Counted from the first letter of the stretch, positions 26,461 to 35,900 are shown. The stretch: DNA of 64,000 bases from UBA7672 sp040398425 (GCA_040398425.1 JBBATZ010000002.1:1-64000); one strand, 5' to 3'. The notes: generated by a model from the sequence alone, not told the origin. Numbers and translations: made by a program.

Positions 26461-27234
26461 TCAGATTTTCCGCGTCCATGGCAGGACGTAGCTTTCGCCA
26501 GCGTTCTGTCCGGCGAGCGCCTCGACGCGATAAATGCGGGAAAGCAGGTCCGGGGTCAGCACGTCGGCCGGCGGGCCGTCAGCGGCGATTGCGCCCTGGC
26601 TCATCAGGATCAGCCGGTCCATGAAGCGTGAGGCGAGGGCAAGATCGTGGATCACCATGAGGATGCCGGCGCCTGCGCGGGCGCGTTCGCGCAGGATCTC
26701 CATGACGTGAAGCTGATGCCAGGGGTCGAGCGCGGCGACCGGCTCATCAGCGAGCAGGATCGGCGCTTCGACGGCGAGGGCGCGCGCCAGCAGGATGCGT
26801 GTCCGCTCGCCGCCGGAGAGGATGGTGACAGGACGATCGGCGATGGCATGACCATCCACGGCATCGAGCGCTCGCGCGACAGCCGCGCGATCGTCTGCCG
26901 TCGGTCCGCCAAAGCGGGCGCGGTGCGGGTAGCGGCCCAGCATGACAATTTCGCGCGCCGGAAGCCGCCACTCAACGTGACGCTCCTGCGGCAGGTAGGC
27001 GACACTGCGCGCGCGTGTCCCCGGTGTCTGCGCCAGGAAGTTATCGTCCTCAAGCACCACGTGCCCCGCAGCAACGGAGCGCAGGCCAAGCATCGCTTTC
27101 AGCAGTGTCGATTTTCCTGCGCCATTGGGGCCGATGAGGCCGACGAGCTCGCCCGACTGCACGGACAGCGAAGCGTTCGCTACGATGTGGCATCCGGCGA
27201 TGGCGACCGAGATGTTATGGGCTTCGAGCTTCAT
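26461..27234 (-). CDS. btuD: Cobalamin ABC transporter ATP-binding protein BtuD
   Basis: A 257-residue ABC ATPase with Walker A GPNGAGKST, signature LSGGERTR, Walker B ILLADEP and the H-loop in MVIHDLAL. It belongs to the FecE/BtuD group that powers uptake of iron complexes or B12. Its ATG overlaps the permease stop as ATGA. Because the operon is preceded by a cobalamin riboswitch, vitamin B12 is the expected cargo. Confidence 0.88.
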   Translation of the reverse strand: MKLEAHNISVAIAGCHIVANASLSVQSGELVGLIGPNGAGKSTLLKAMLGLRSVAAGHVVLEDDNFLAQTPGTRARSVAYLPQERHVEWRLPAREIVMLGRYPHRARFGGPTADDRAAVARALDAVDGHAIADRPVTILSGGERTRILLARALAVEAPILLADEPVAALDPWHQLHVMEILRERARAGAGILMVIHDLALASRFMDRLILMSQGAIAADGPPADVLTPDLLSRIYRVEALAGQNAGESYVLPWTRKI

Positions 27235-28229
27235 GACTCCATCTCCGCGCGCGCCCGGAAGATCAGCCAGAGGAAGAACGGCGCTCCGATCAGCGCTGTG
27301 ACGACGCCGAGTTTGAGTTCCAGGCCGGTCGGCAGCAGGCGCACGAGGATATCGGCGGCCATCAGAAGCGCCGCCCCGCCAAGGGCGGAGGCCAGCAGCA
27401 GCTTGCTGGGAGAGTGGCCGACCTGCGAGCGGAGCAGGTGGGGAACAACCAGCCCGATGAAGCCGATGCCGCCTGAGATGGCCGTGGCTGCGCCGACGCT
27501 GATCGCCGTGCCGCCGATCACGAGCGCGCGGGCGCGCGGGATGTCAACGCCAAGCGAGGCGGCAGCCTCTTCTCCCAGGCTCAGCGCATCAAGCGAGCGC
27601 GCGACGATCGCCAGCATCAGCCAGCCAGCCATCATCAGGGGCGCTGCAAGGGCGACGTGGTCCATCGAGCGGTCAGTGACGGACCCCATCAGCCAGAACA
27701 TGATCTCGGCAGCAGCGTACGGGTTGGGTGACAGGTTGAGCGCCAGCGACATGAGCGCTGCGCACAGGCTCGAAATGGCGACGCCGGCGAGCACAAGGGT
27801 GAGCACGGCTCCACGTCCCGCCAACCCCTGCAGCAGAAGCGCGCAGAGGATAGCTCCGGCGATGCCCATCAGCGGCAGCGCCATCGGGAAGGCCATCGAG
27901 ATGCCAGTATAGAGCGCCAGCACCGCGCCGAGGGACGCGGCGGACGTCACGCCGACGACGCCGGGGTCTGCCAGTGGATTGCGCAGGTAGCCCTGCAACG
28001 CCGCGCCCGCCATGCCGAGCGTGCCACCGACCATCAGCGCGAGCAGTGTACGGGGCAGTCGCACCTGTCCCACGATCATCCAGGCAAGGTCCGCGTCGCC
28101 CCGGTCGAGCATCGCCATGATTTCGGCCGGTCCGCCGCCCGGGCCGACGAGCATGGAGACGCAGCCCAGGACGATGGCGAGGACGGCGAGCAGGATCAGC
28201 AGCAGAGGGTAGGGGAGCTGCAGCTTCAT
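27231..28229 (-). CDS. btuC: Cobalamin ABC transporter permease BtuC (FecCD family)
   Basis: A 332-residue inner-membrane permease with about ten hydrophobic helices and FecCD hallmarks: LPRTLLALMVGGTLGMAGAALQGYLRNPLADPGVVGV and GFIGLVVPHLLR. ATG 28229 overlaps the btuF stop (ATGA), which is why it is chosen over the longer ORF. It forms the channel for the BtuF-delivered corrinoid, driven by BtuD. Confidence 0.9.
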   Translation of the reverse strand: MKLQLPYPLLLILLAVLAIVLGCVSMLVGPGGGPAEIMAMLDRGDADLAWMIVGQVRLPRTLLALMVGGTLGMAGAALQGYLRNPLADPGVVGVTSAASLGAVLALYTGISMAFPMALPLMGIAGAILCALLLQGLAGRGAVLTLVLAGVAISSLCAALMSLALNLSPNPYAAAEIMFWLMGSVTDRSMDHVALAAPLMMAGWLMLAIVARSLDALSLGEEAAASLGVDIPRARALVIGGTAISVGAATAISGGIGFIGLVVPHLLRSQVGHSPSKLLLASALGGAALLMAADILVRLLPTGLELKLGVVTALIGAPFFLWLIFRARAEMES

Positions 28230-29098
28230 TGCGACGCTCCGCGCTTGCGGGCTTCGACCAGTATCTCGACGGCGCCCAGCAGGCTCGGCGCGCCGCATGT
28301 GGTGTAGCGTTCGGGTATGCTGACGTTCGGCGTGCGCGCCAGAAGCGTGCGCAAGGCGGGGTGGGCGAGCGCCATCGTCGACATGGAAGGCGGGTTCGTC
28401 CACGGCGTTGTGGTGGAGATCAGGGCCGGGCGCATGGTCAGCACCTGTTCGAGCGGAATGTTGCGATAGCCGTTGTAGCCCAGCGCCTGGCCGAGCGTGC
28501 GATAGCCTCCGGCATTGACCACTTCGGCATAGAGCGTTGCATCACCCGAGATGAAATTGTTGACCCCTATGTCCGCAAAGATCGGCTTCTCACCCAGCGG
28601 AATCTGCGCTTGCAGAGCGCCCAGGCGGGCGTCGAAATCGGTGATCACCTGTTCCGCACGCGCTGGTTCGCCGACGAGCGCTCCAAGCTTGCGTATGTTG
28701 GCGCGCATGCCTGCGAGCGTGTTCTCTGGATCGAAGGTGACGACCTTGTAGCCGAGACGGCGGAGCAGGGCGGACGCCGTTGTCGTCGTGAAACTGCCGG
28801 CGAGGACAAGGTCAGGTTGAAGCTTGATGACTTCTTCTGCGAGGCCGTGATTGACGGCGAGTTTCGCGGCGATGGCGTCGAGCCCCAGCGGCGCGTTGAC
28901 CGGCTGCTGCGAGAGATAGGTGATGCCCGCGATGCGTGCGGGGTCAACGATCCGCATCAGGAGTTCGTCCGTGCACAGGTTCATCGACACGATGCGGCTG
29001 GGTCGTGTCTGGGCTTGAGCCACAGGTGCGGCGCAAGCGGCAAGTGCGAAGGCGATTGCCTTCGCGAACCCTACAGACTTGCGCCGCTGCTTGGTCAC
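28226..29098 (-). CDS. btuF: Cobalamin ABC transporter substrate-binding protein BtuF
   Basis: A 290-residue periplasmic binding protein of the helical-backbone type (PF01497). It has a signal peptide (cleavage after VAQA, about residue 29), then RIVSMNLCTDELLMRI, ITYLSQ and LKLQPDLVLAGSF-type motifs. Start is a GTG at 29098 overlapping the btuB stop (GTGA). The N-terminal SMNLCTDELL pattern is frequent in BtuF-like proteins of alphaproteobacteria. It captures B12 released from the outer-membrane receptor BtuB. Confidence 0.88.
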   Translation of the reverse strand: MTKQRRKSVGFAKAIAFALAACAAPVAQAQTRPSRIVSMNLCTDELLMRIVDPARIAGITYLSQQPVNAPLGLDAIAAKLAVNHGLAEEVIKLQPDLVLAGSFTTTTASALLRRLGYKVVTFDPENTLAGMRANIRKLGALVGEPARAEQVITDFDARLGALQAQIPLGEKPIFADIGVNNFISGDATLYAEVVNAGGYRTLGQALGYNGYRNIPLEQVLTMRPALISTTTPWTNPPSMSTMALAHPALRTLLARTPNVSIPERYTTCGAPSLLGAVEILVEARKRGASQ

Positions 29099-31101
29099 TT
29101 GCTCGCCCCGTCGCGGAAGCGGATGCCCATATAGGCAGCCTGCGGAGCAGCGTTATAGCCGATCACGTCCTGATACGTTTCGTCGAGCAGGTTTTCGAAG
29201 CGTCCGTAAATCTCGATCTGGTCACTGACCTGCCACGAGGCGCCAAAGCGAACGAGCGTGTAGGGGGCGACCCGCGTGCGGAGGAATGTAGCGAAGTCGG
29301 TGTCGATCATGTCGCCATTGTATGTGACGCCAAGATTGAGCTGGACGCCGCCGCCACCGATCCGCCAGTTTGCATCGAGGGACCCCTGCTGTTCAGGACG
29401 TCGGACTTCTATTCCGTTTGGTTCGGAAGCGTCGAGCTCGGTCCATGACGCGACGAGCGACACGTCTTCAACTGGGTTCGCTGTGACATACAGCTCCCAG
29501 CCCGAGCGGACGGAGTCCATCTTACTGTTGAGCGGCGTCGTCTCGAAGGTCGGCAGGAAGTCGGTGAAGATCTCGTTGTCGAGCGTCGACTTGAAGTAGG
29601 TGAGATCGACGACGACCTTGTTGGCAATCAGCGTCTGCTCGAGGCCAAAATCCCAGCCGACTGCTTCTTCAGGGACAAGCGCCGCATTGCCAATGAATGT
29701 GCCGGGGTCGAAGCCGAACTGTTCGATGAAGGTCGGGTTGGTGACGCCGGTGCCGTAGGACGTGTGAATGCGCGCACCCGTATTGGGGATCGCCCACGAC
29801 GCGGCGAGGCTGTAGGTGTCGGCATCCTCGAAATCATCGTTCTGGTCCCGGCGAACGGTAGCGTAGAGGTTGAGCTGCGCGGCGATCTCGGCGCGGTATT
29901 GCAGGCCGAACGCGTTCAGCGTGCGCGACTCGTCCCGGCCGCTGAACGTATCTTCAAAGGTCTCGCGCTCGTTCTCGGCAAAACCGGAGAGGACGTGCGC
30001 AATGTTGGTGTCGCCAAAACGCAGCGTCGAAAGAATGCCGATCTTGGCGCGCGTCGAGTCAATGCCACTCTGGTCGAGCGGGATCGCCTGGAGTTCAGCG
30101 AGGGTGGGGGCGGGCGGACCGAACAGGAAGGGCAAGTTCGTCGTCCGGTTGATGCGGCTTTCGTCTACGTACGAGGCTGAAAGCGTTGTCTCCCACGCGC
30201 CGGTAAAGGGATCTAACACAGCAGAGCCGCCGACCATGCTCTGCTCATGCCTGGTCTCGCTGGCGTCGTCATAGGTGCGGCCGGCGATCGGGAAGCCGAA
30301 GGCCTGACCATCAAGCTTGGCTGTCGACTTCAAGTAGCGTGCGACGCCGCTGATATGCAGCGTTTCAGAGAGCGCCGCGCCGCCGCGCAGGTTGACGCTG
30401 GCCGCCGTATTGCCTTCCTTGTCGGCGGGCTTGGCGCTGCCGACCGCAGGAACGCCATTGGCGGTCTGGTCGGGCGAGACATCATAGCCGGACGAGGTAA
30501 GCCAGTTGGCGCTGATGGCGGCGTGTGTATCTGCGTCCCCAAAGCCGGCATTGGCGGCGAGCTCAACGGTGTCGAACGAGCCGGCTTCGAGGGATGCGCC
30601 GAAAGAGTGGCCATCCACCTCGCGGCGGGAGATCAGGTTGACCACGCCCGCGAGTGCGTTGGAGCCATAAAGGCCGCTCTGCGGTCCGCGCAGGACTTCG
30701 ATGCGGGCGATACCGCCGGTCAGCAGTGTCGAGAAATCTGTCTCGCCTTGATCGGGGCTTGAGATGTCGATGCCATCGAGCAGCACGAGCGTGTGGTTGG
30801 CTTCGCCGCCTCGAATGCGGACCTGAGTCAGCGAACCAGGTGCGCCGGGCTGGCTGACCGCGACAGACGGAACCTGCCGCAGCACATCGGGCACATAGAG
30901 ATAGCCCTGATCCTCGATCATCTGTTCCGAGATGACGGTGATGGTCTGGCCGACCTTGTCTGCGTTGACCGGCACGGCTGTGCCGGTGACAATGAGAGTG
31001 TCGCGCCCACTCGGGCTTGTCTGCGCGAAAGCCGATGGCGCAAACGCAAGCGCGCTGCCGACGGCAAGCGCGATCGAGGAAGTATTCAGTTCAAGTCTCA
31101 T
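29095..31101 (-). CDS. btuB: TonB-dependent outer-membrane cobalamin receptor BtuB
   Basis: A 668-residue TonB-dependent receptor with signal peptide (after SAFA, residue 26), a TonB-box-like DTLIVTGTA, a plug domain (RQVPSVAVSQPG, VRIRGGEANHTLVLLDGI, RIEVLRGPQSGLYGSNALAGVVN) and a 22-strand type barrel ending in a C-terminal aromatic-type strand (MGIRFRDG). ATG 31101 sits behind a GGAGA ribosome binding site that lies in a hairpin. The upstream cobalamin riboswitch identifies B12 as ligand more firmly than the protein sequence alone. Confidence 0.92.
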   Translation of the reverse strand: MRLELNTSSIALAVGSALAFAPSAFAQTSPSGRDTLIVTGTAVPVNADKVGQTITVISEQMIEDQGYLYVPDVLRQVPSVAVSQPGAPGSLTQVRIRGGEANHTLVLLDGIDISSPDQGETDFSTLLTGGIARIEVLRGPQSGLYGSNALAGVVNLISRREVDGHSFGASLEAGSFDTVELAANAGFGDADTHAAISANWLTSSGYDVSPDQTANGVPAVGSAKPADKEGNTAASVNLRGGAALSETLHISGVARYLKSTAKLDGQAFGFPIAGRTYDDASETRHEQSMVGGSAVLDPFTGAWETTLSASYVDESRINRTTNLPFLFGPPAPTLAELQAIPLDQSGIDSTRAKIGILSTLRFGDTNIAHVLSGFAENERETFEDTFSGRDESRTLNAFGLQYRAEIAAQLNLYATVRRDQNDDFEDADTYSLAASWAIPNTGARIHTSYGTGVTNPTFIEQFGFDPGTFIGNAALVPEEAVGWDFGLEQTLIANKVVVDLTYFKSTLDNEIFTDFLPTFETTPLNSKMDSVRSGWELYVTANPVEDVSLVASWTELDASEPNGIEVRRPEQQGSLDANWRIGGGGVQLNLGVTYNGDMIDTDFATFLRTRVAPYTLVRFGASWQVSDQIEIYGRFENLLDETYQDVIGYNAAPQAAYMGIRFRDGASK

Positions 31102-31106
31102 AAGAC

Positions 31107-31127
31107 GTCTCCACAAGGGTTGGAGAC
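31107..31127 (-). promoter_or_regulatory. Hairpin holding the btuB Shine-Dalgarno sequence
   Basis: On the minus strand GTCTCC (31127-31122) pairs with GGAGAC (31112-31107). The GGAGA in the second arm is the ribosome binding site of btuB, about 6 bases before the ATG. This is the expected translation-control output for the upstream riboswitch. Confidence 0.55.
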
Positions 31128-31240
31128 CGTCATCCACATGGCGTCGCCGCCGCACGGATGTACGGTCGCTAGACGTCGCCACTCGGAAACTCTTCCGTTC
31201 GCACGGCCCCTCCCCGGACCGTCGAAAGACGACTGCGTCA

Positions 31241-31406
31241 GGCAGGTCTCCTGGCTCGCGGGTCAACACCATTGCGCATCGCCTTCCCAGTTAGCCCGTG
31301 AGGGCTTCCCAGTGGCAGTGATGCGCGGCTCGCCGCTTACAGTTGCGGGGGCAGCCCGGGCCTTAACCCGGTTCCCTTTTGATCCTCTCTCGAGGAACCT
31401 GTCGCA
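31241..31406 (-). ncRNA. Cobalamin (AdoCbl) riboswitch
   Basis: Read on the minus strand, the conserved elements occur in order: ACAGGTTCC, AAAAGGGAAC, the CCCGGGCTGCCCCCGCAACTG block with TAAGCGG, the B12 box GCCACTG, GGGAAGGC, and CGAGCCAGGAGACCTGCC, whose ACCTG closes P1 with ACAGGT. When bound by B12, this class represses the downstream gene. It controls btuBFCD. The 140-base leader between it and btuB contains the SD-holding hairpin. Confidence 0.95.
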
Positions 31407-31412
31407 AGACGA

Positions 31413-31440
31413 TCAATAGCCGGAGTTGCGTCAGAGGCAA
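31413..31440 (-). promoter_or_regulatory. Candidate promoter of the btu operon
   Basis: TTGCCT (31440-31435) and TATTGA (31418-31413) on the minus strand are 16 bases apart, which would start transcription near 31406, at the 5' edge of the riboswitch. I see no other feature in the stretch up to the acyltransferase start at 31503. Confidence 0.5.
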
Positions 31441-31502
31441 GTACCTAGCACCCACATCATTTCGAAACGCGTGGCCTGAACACTGCAGGCCGTGGAGCCA
31501 GC

Positions 31503-32639
31503 ATGAACGATTCAACCGTCAGCGGGCATGAGGCCGGCGCAGGTTCGCATGTAGCGGGCGATGCGCAGCGCTTTGTCGTGCTCGATGGCTTGCGGGGTGT
31601 CGCGGCCTTCGCCGTGATCCTCGACCACGTGCCCGGTGGTGTGCTGGGCGACCTCCTGCCGGGACGTTATCTCGCGGTCGACTTCTTCTTCGTGCTGAGT
31701 GGTCTCGTGCTGTCGCATGCCTATGGCCGCCGGCTGGAGCAGGGTTGGTCGCCGCTGACTTTCATGACGGCGCGGCTGATCAGGCTTTATCCGATGTATC
31801 TGCTCGGTCTGATGATCGGACTCGCGCTATCCGTTATGGGATTGCTGCGCGGCTGGGTCGGGCCGACCTGGAGCGATGTGCTCACCTCCGCGGCGCTTGG
31901 CCTTCTGTTTCTGCCAGCGCCGCCGATGGCGGTCTTTGGCGGCGGTTCGCTCTATCCTTTCAATGGGCCCGCGTGGTCCTTGTTCTTTGAGCTGATAGCA
32001 AACCTCATCTACGCTCTGATCGCGCGCTTCCTGTCGTGGCGTGTGCTCGGCGCGATCCTGGCAGTTGCCTCGGTCGCTGTTGTCTACACGCTCAACCGCC
32101 ATGCAGGCACGGGCGGGCCTGGGTGGCTGTGGGAGCACGTCGACGCGGGTTTTGCGCGCGTGATGTTCGATTTCTTCGCGGGCGTCGCGATTCATCGCTT
32201 GCGGCTGGTGAGGCAGATTCCGGCGCTGCCATGGTGGCTGGCGCTCGCGGGATTCCTGGCTGTGATCGCAGCCCCGGCGCCCGGCGAATGGCGCGTCGTT
32301 TACGATAGTGCTGCTGCACTCATACTGATGCCCGCGCTGGTCGCGTTGTCGGCGGGATCCAGGGTCACCGGCGTGGTCGCCCGTATCTGCTTCACAAGCG
32401 GGCTCCTGTCCTACGGCATCTACGTTGTCCACGTACCGATGTTCGCAGCGCTGGGCGTCGGAGCTGCCGCCCTCCATGCGCAACTGGCCGAGGGTCCCTG
32501 GCTGGCATTGCTCGTCGCCGTGCTGGCGGCGGTGGGGGCGGCGGTCGCACACGTGTTTTACGACACGCCGCTGCGAAGCTGGCTCTCCGCGCGGGCGAGA
32601 AAGCCCAACGCCCGCAACATACCCGGAGAAAGTGGTTAA
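31503..32639 (+). CDS. Acyltransferase family 3 (OafA/YrhL-like) membrane O-acyltransferase
   Basis: A 378-residue polytopic membrane protein with about ten helices. The family signature is at the N-terminus: RFVVLDGLRGVAAFAVILDHV, with the catalytic-type histidine in LDHVP, then FFFVLSGLVLS. Acyltransferase-3 proteins transfer acetyl or succinyl groups to extracytoplasmic sugars, lipids or peptidoglycan. There is no fused SGNH domain. It is followed by a polysaccharide deacetylase and glycosyltransferases on the same strand, so the acceptor is probably a surface glycan. Confidence 0.85.
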   Translation: MNDSTVSGHEAGAGSHVAGDAQRFVVLDGLRGVAAFAVILDHVPGGVLGDLLPGRYLAVDFFFVLSGLVLSHAYGRRLEQGWSPLTFMTARLIRLYPMYLLGLMIGLALSVMGLLRGWVGPTWSDVLTSAALGLLFLPAPPMAVFGGGSLYPFNGPAWSLFFELIANLIYALIARFLSWRVLGAILAVASVAVVYTLNRHAGTGGPGWLWEHVDAGFARVMFDFFAGVAIHRLRLVRQIPALPWWLALAGFLAVIAAPAPGEWRVVYDSAAALILMPALVALSAGSRVTGVVARICFTSGLLSYGIYVVHVPMFAALGVGAAALHAQLAEGPWLALLVAVLAAVGAAVAHVFYDTPLRSWLSARARKPNARNIPGESG

Positions 32640-32733
32640 CACCCGTCTCCGACCATGGCATGCCGCTTGCTGCCGTTGGGGGGAACGGGTCCGGTCCGCA
32701 CCCCGTCCTTGCGGGCCAGTGTCTGGCTGGGCT

Positions 32734-33534
32734 GTGAAGAAAACACTGAGCAGGCTGTCACATTCTGTCGGGGTGGACCGCAAACGGTTCGCCGCGATGC
32801 GGATGTGCTGCGAGCGGCACGTGCTTGCCCGCGTTGGCCTGGCGCGGCGCCGCTATATCGGCCGCATCCTCTGCTATCATACGGTGGGCCAGGAGGACTG
32901 GGGCACCAACGATGTCACGCCGAGCCAGCTGCGCCGCCACATCGAGATGGCGCTGAATGCGGGCTATCGCTTCGTGCCTGCCTCCGAGATTGCGCGGACG
33001 GGTGGGGGACCGAAGGATCTCGCGATCACTTTCGATGACGGCATGAAGAGCGTAGCGACGACAGCCGCGCCGATCATGAAGGAATACAACCTGCCGTGGA
33101 CCTTCTTCCCGGTGTCTGACTGGACCGACGCCAAGGTCGACTGGGTGACGCCGATGGTTATGGACTGGAAGGACGTCGAGTTCCTTCTGGCTGCCGGCGC
33201 CGAAATGGGTAGCCATTCGGCAACGCACCCGGACTTCGGCCGGATCGGCATGCAGCAAATGATCGATGAGCTCGGCGGCTCGCGCCAGCTGTTCGAGAAG
33301 CGCCTGGGCTTTGCACCGAAGACGTTTGCGATCCCGCTTGGCCAATCGATGAACTGGAAACCGGAATCGATGAAGGCTGCCAACGATGTCGGCTACGACG
33401 TCATCTACGCGCAGGCGGAAGCCACCCGGCCCAAGGGCACGGTCGCGCGCACCTTCGTCACCAAGTTCGACGGCGACAGGATTTTCAATGCCCTGCTGAA
33501 GGGCAAGTTCGACCACTGGGAAGAATGGGTGTGA
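32734..33534 (+). CDS. Polysaccharide deacetylase (carbohydrate esterase 4-like)
   Basis: About 266 residues from the GTG at 32734 (an ATG at 32797 is an alternative). The NodB-homology core is visible: LAITFDDGMKS with the metal/base aspartates, and GSHSATHPDF with the metal histidines. The N-terminal ILCYHTVG is typical of the YHxxG start of these proteins. It would remove N-acetyl groups from an amino-sugar polymer or an intermediate. No signal peptide is seen, so it may act on a lipid-linked or cytoplasmic intermediate. It overlaps the next glycosyltransferase by 10 bases. Confidence 0.78.
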   Translation: MKKTLSRLSHSVGVDRKRFAAMRMCCERHVLARVGLARRRYIGRILCYHTVGQEDWGTNDVTPSQLRRHIEMALNAGYRFVPASEIARTGGGPKDLAITFDDGMKSVATTAAPIMKEYNLPWTFFPVSDWTDAKVDWVTPMVMDWKDVEFLLAAGAEMGSHSATHPDFGRIGMQQMIDELGGSRQLFEKRLGFAPKTFAIPLGQSMNWKPESMKAANDVGYDVIYAQAEATRPKGTVARTFVTKFDGDRIFNALLKGKFDHWEEWV

Positions 33535-34493
33535 GCGCAAGCTTCACTCTCGTGTCGGTGATCGTCCCCACGCGGGATCGTCCTGCGCTTCTGCGCCAGG
33601 CGCTCGCGAGCATTCGCGCCATAGAGACGGATGCCCTGAAACTCGAGATTCTGGTCGGCGACAACGGCAAGGACGCGGCGAGCCGCGCTGCCGCAGAAGA
33701 ATTCGGCGCGATCTACCTGCCCGTGGAACGCGCGGGAGCCGGCGCTGCACGCAATGCCGGGCTGAAAGTTGCGTCGGGCGAATTCATCGCTTTCCTGGAT
33801 GACGACGATGTCTGGCTACCCGAAAACATCGCCAACCACCTCGTACAGATGCGTGCGCGTCCGGAGCTAGACGCAGTCTTCGGCCAGATCGTGACCACCG
33901 ACATGGAGCTGACGCCAGCCGGGCAGCCTTGGCCCGAAGCCGGTGTCGAGGGCGATAAACTCGTGCAGGCCATGCTCTCCGGCTATTATCCGCAACTCGG
34001 CGCGACGACGGTGCGGGCAAGCGCGGCGAAGGCCGTCGGTCTGTTCGACGAAAGCCTGCTCGGGGACCAGGACTGGGACTGGCAGCTGCGCATCGCGCGT
34101 CGCCGCAAGACGGGCTTCACGCCAACTCCGAGCGTCCTGTTCCGCCAGCGTCCGGCGGGTTCGTTCGACAAGCTGCGTCTCATGCGCCTGGGCTTCGCGC
34201 GCAAGGTGTTCCTGCGTCATGTCCTGCCCGAACGCGGCGTCTTCGGCCATCCGCTTGCGATCGTGAAGAGTTACACGCTGACGATGCGCCAGTATTTCGA
34301 CTACTTCGTCGACGCGGCTGTGACCCGGTCCGCCGAAGGCGACCGCGGCGGCGCACTTGCGGCGATCGGCGGGGCGTTCCGCGTCTTTCCCGGACGAACG
34401 ATCTTTCATCTCGCGCTCAAGCCGAGATTGCGCGGCGCCGCCCTTGGGGTGCTGACGCCATGGACTGGCAAGCGGTCAGCGGGAGCAGTCTGA
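33525..34493 (+). CDS. Glycosyltransferase family 2
   Basis: A 322-residue GT-A fold transferase: TLVSVIVPTRDRP at the N-terminus, GAGAARNAGLKVASGEFIAFLDDDDVW with the metal-binding DDDD near residue 87, and GDQDWDWQLRIAR as the acceptor/base region. There is no transmembrane domain, so it should be a peripheral cytoplasmic enzyme. It starts within the last codons of the deacetylase and is followed after one base by the GT8 gene; this tight unit suggests one glycan-assembly pathway. Confidence 0.88.
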   Translation: MGVSASFTLVSVIVPTRDRPALLRQALASIRAIETDALKLEILVGDNGKDAASRAAAEEFGAIYLPVERAGAGAARNAGLKVASGEFIAFLDDDDVWLPENIANHLVQMRARPELDAVFGQIVTTDMELTPAGQPWPEAGVEGDKLVQAMLSGYYPQLGATTVRASAAKAVGLFDESLLGDQDWDWQLRIARRRKTGFTPTPSVLFRQRPAGSFDKLRLMRLGFARKVFLRHVLPERGVFGHPLAIVKSYTLTMRQYFDYFVDAAVTRSAEGDRGGALAAIGGAFRVFPGRTIFHLALKPRLRGAALGVLTPWTGKRSAGAV

Positions 34494-34494
34494 C

Positions 34495-35382
34495 ATGTCT
34501 GAACGGATCGACGTCGCTTTCGGGTTCGACGGTCGCTATGCGCCGCACGCCGCCAATGTGATGGCGTCGATCATCCGCCATGCGCCCGGCGCCAACCTGC
34601 GTTTTCTCGTCCTGCAGTGTGAAGTGACGCCGGAGCAGAAGCGGCGCATCGAAGAGGCCGCTTACGGCCCAGAATATGTCTGGATAGACGTTGGCGACGA
34701 CGATCTGCCGGCCTACGCCACGCGCGGTCACCTCAATCGCACCGTGTTGTTCCGGCTTGGCCTCGAGAAACTGGCACCGGCCGATTGCAACCTTGTGCTT
34801 TACATCGACGCCGACACCATCGTGCTGGGCGACATTCGCGAGATGTGGACCGCCGATCTCGGCGGCCACGCGCTCGCAGCCGCTACGGATTGCTATCAGG
34901 ACGCAGAAAAATTCGCCGAGACATGGTCGCTTTCCAAAGGCGGACGCTATTTCAATGCTGGCGTGCAGGTGATCGACCTCGCGAAGGTGAGGGAAGGCAA
35001 GCTATTCACGCAGGCACTGGATTTCATCGCCAAGCATGACTCGAAACTGCTGTTCGGCGATCAGGACGCGCTCAACTACGTCTTCTGGAAAGACGCAGCG
35101 GTTCTCGAACCCACGTGGAACGTCCAGCGCTTCCTGAAGCGCGACGAGATCGCCAACGAGACGGCGCCGGATCGCCGCTGGGGCCACGCCATGCCGCGCC
35201 TCATCCATTACATCGGCACGGAGAAGCCGTGGATGCGGAATGTCTGGCATCCCTGGGCCTGGCTTTACTGGGAGAACATGAAGCGCACGCCGTTCGCCGC
35301 CGAGGTGAAGCGGGCGTTCCGCATGGACTTTCTGCAGATGATGCGCCTGCGCCTGCGCTGGTGGCTGCGCAAGCCGGTTTGA
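34495..35382 (+). CDS. Glycosyltransferase family 8
   Basis: A 295-residue retaining transferase with GT8 signatures: DVAFGFDGRYAPHAANVMASI at the start, the DxD metal site in LYIDADTIVLGDI, the FNAGVQVID motif, GDQDALN, and the C-terminal HYIGTEKPW. GT8 enzymes of this type use UDP-glucose or UDP-galactose to extend LPS core or other glycans. The C-terminus is basic and aromatic (LRLRWWLRKPV), which suits membrane association. One base separates it from the GT2 gene. Confidence 0.9.
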   Translation: MSERIDVAFGFDGRYAPHAANVMASIIRHAPGANLRFLVLQCEVTPEQKRRIEEAAYGPEYVWIDVGDDDLPAYATRGHLNRTVLFRLGLEKLAPADCNLVLYIDADTIVLGDIREMWTADLGGHALAAATDCYQDAEKFAETWSLSKGGRYFNAGVQVIDLAKVREGKLFTQALDFIAKHDSKLLFGDQDALNYVFWKDAAVLEPTWNVQRFLKRDEIANETAPDRRWGHAMPRLIHYIGTEKPWMRNVWHPWAWLYWENMKRTPFAAEVKRAFRMDFLQMMRLRLRWWLRKPV

Positions 35383-35393
35383 CGTCCGACGTG

Positions 35394-35900
35394 TCAGGCC
35401 GCCGGCGTGACCGTCAGCGGTGACGCCTCGTCCTGTGGAATGTCGAGGATGAGTTTTTCATCCGCGGTCTTCACGTCGCCTGTAGCTTCCTCGATCCATG
35501 AGCGGCTGACTTTCAGTACGATCCGTGTCGGCGTTTCCTCCATCACACCCCACGAATTGAAATTGCCGATCTGGAAGACGCGGGTCCAGCCGTCCGGGGC
35601 GGTGTAAAGCGCAAGATACGTGTAGAGCCCGTTGATCGCGGGATCGCCGCCTGCCGTGGAGAACAGCTTCACGTCTGCATCCTTCACGAAATGGATGTCG
35701 GTGACCGAGGCAGCGCCGGAGAGATCATCTGATACCTTTTCGGCCGCGACGATGCGCGCAGGGCCTGATGGCCTGGCAGGTTCTGCGGCCGGCGCGGGGG
35801 CCTCCGCAGGGCGCGCGGGCTCAGCCGCTTTCGCGGCATCCTGGGTGGCAGGCTGGCAGGCGGCCAGCGCGAGCGCGGCGGCGAAGGCGGCGTATTTCAT
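35394..35900 (-). CDS. Hypothetical lipoprotein
   Basis: A 168-residue protein with a lipobox ending LALAAC (Cys15), then an Ala/Pro/Glu-rich linker to about residue 48 and a beta-rich domain with NFNSWGVMEETPTRIVLKVSRSWIEE. I do not recognise the family. It is convergent with the GT8 gene (11 bases between stops) and divergent from yidD. Confidence 0.7.
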   Translation of the reverse strand: MKYAAFAAALALAACQPATQDAAKAAEPARPAEAPAPAAEPARPSGPARIVAAEKVSDDLSGAASVTDIHFVKDADVKLFSTAGGDPAINGLYTYLALYTAPDGWTRVFQIGNFNSWGVMEETPTRIVLKVSRSWIEEATGDVKTADEKLILDIPQDEASPLTVTPAA

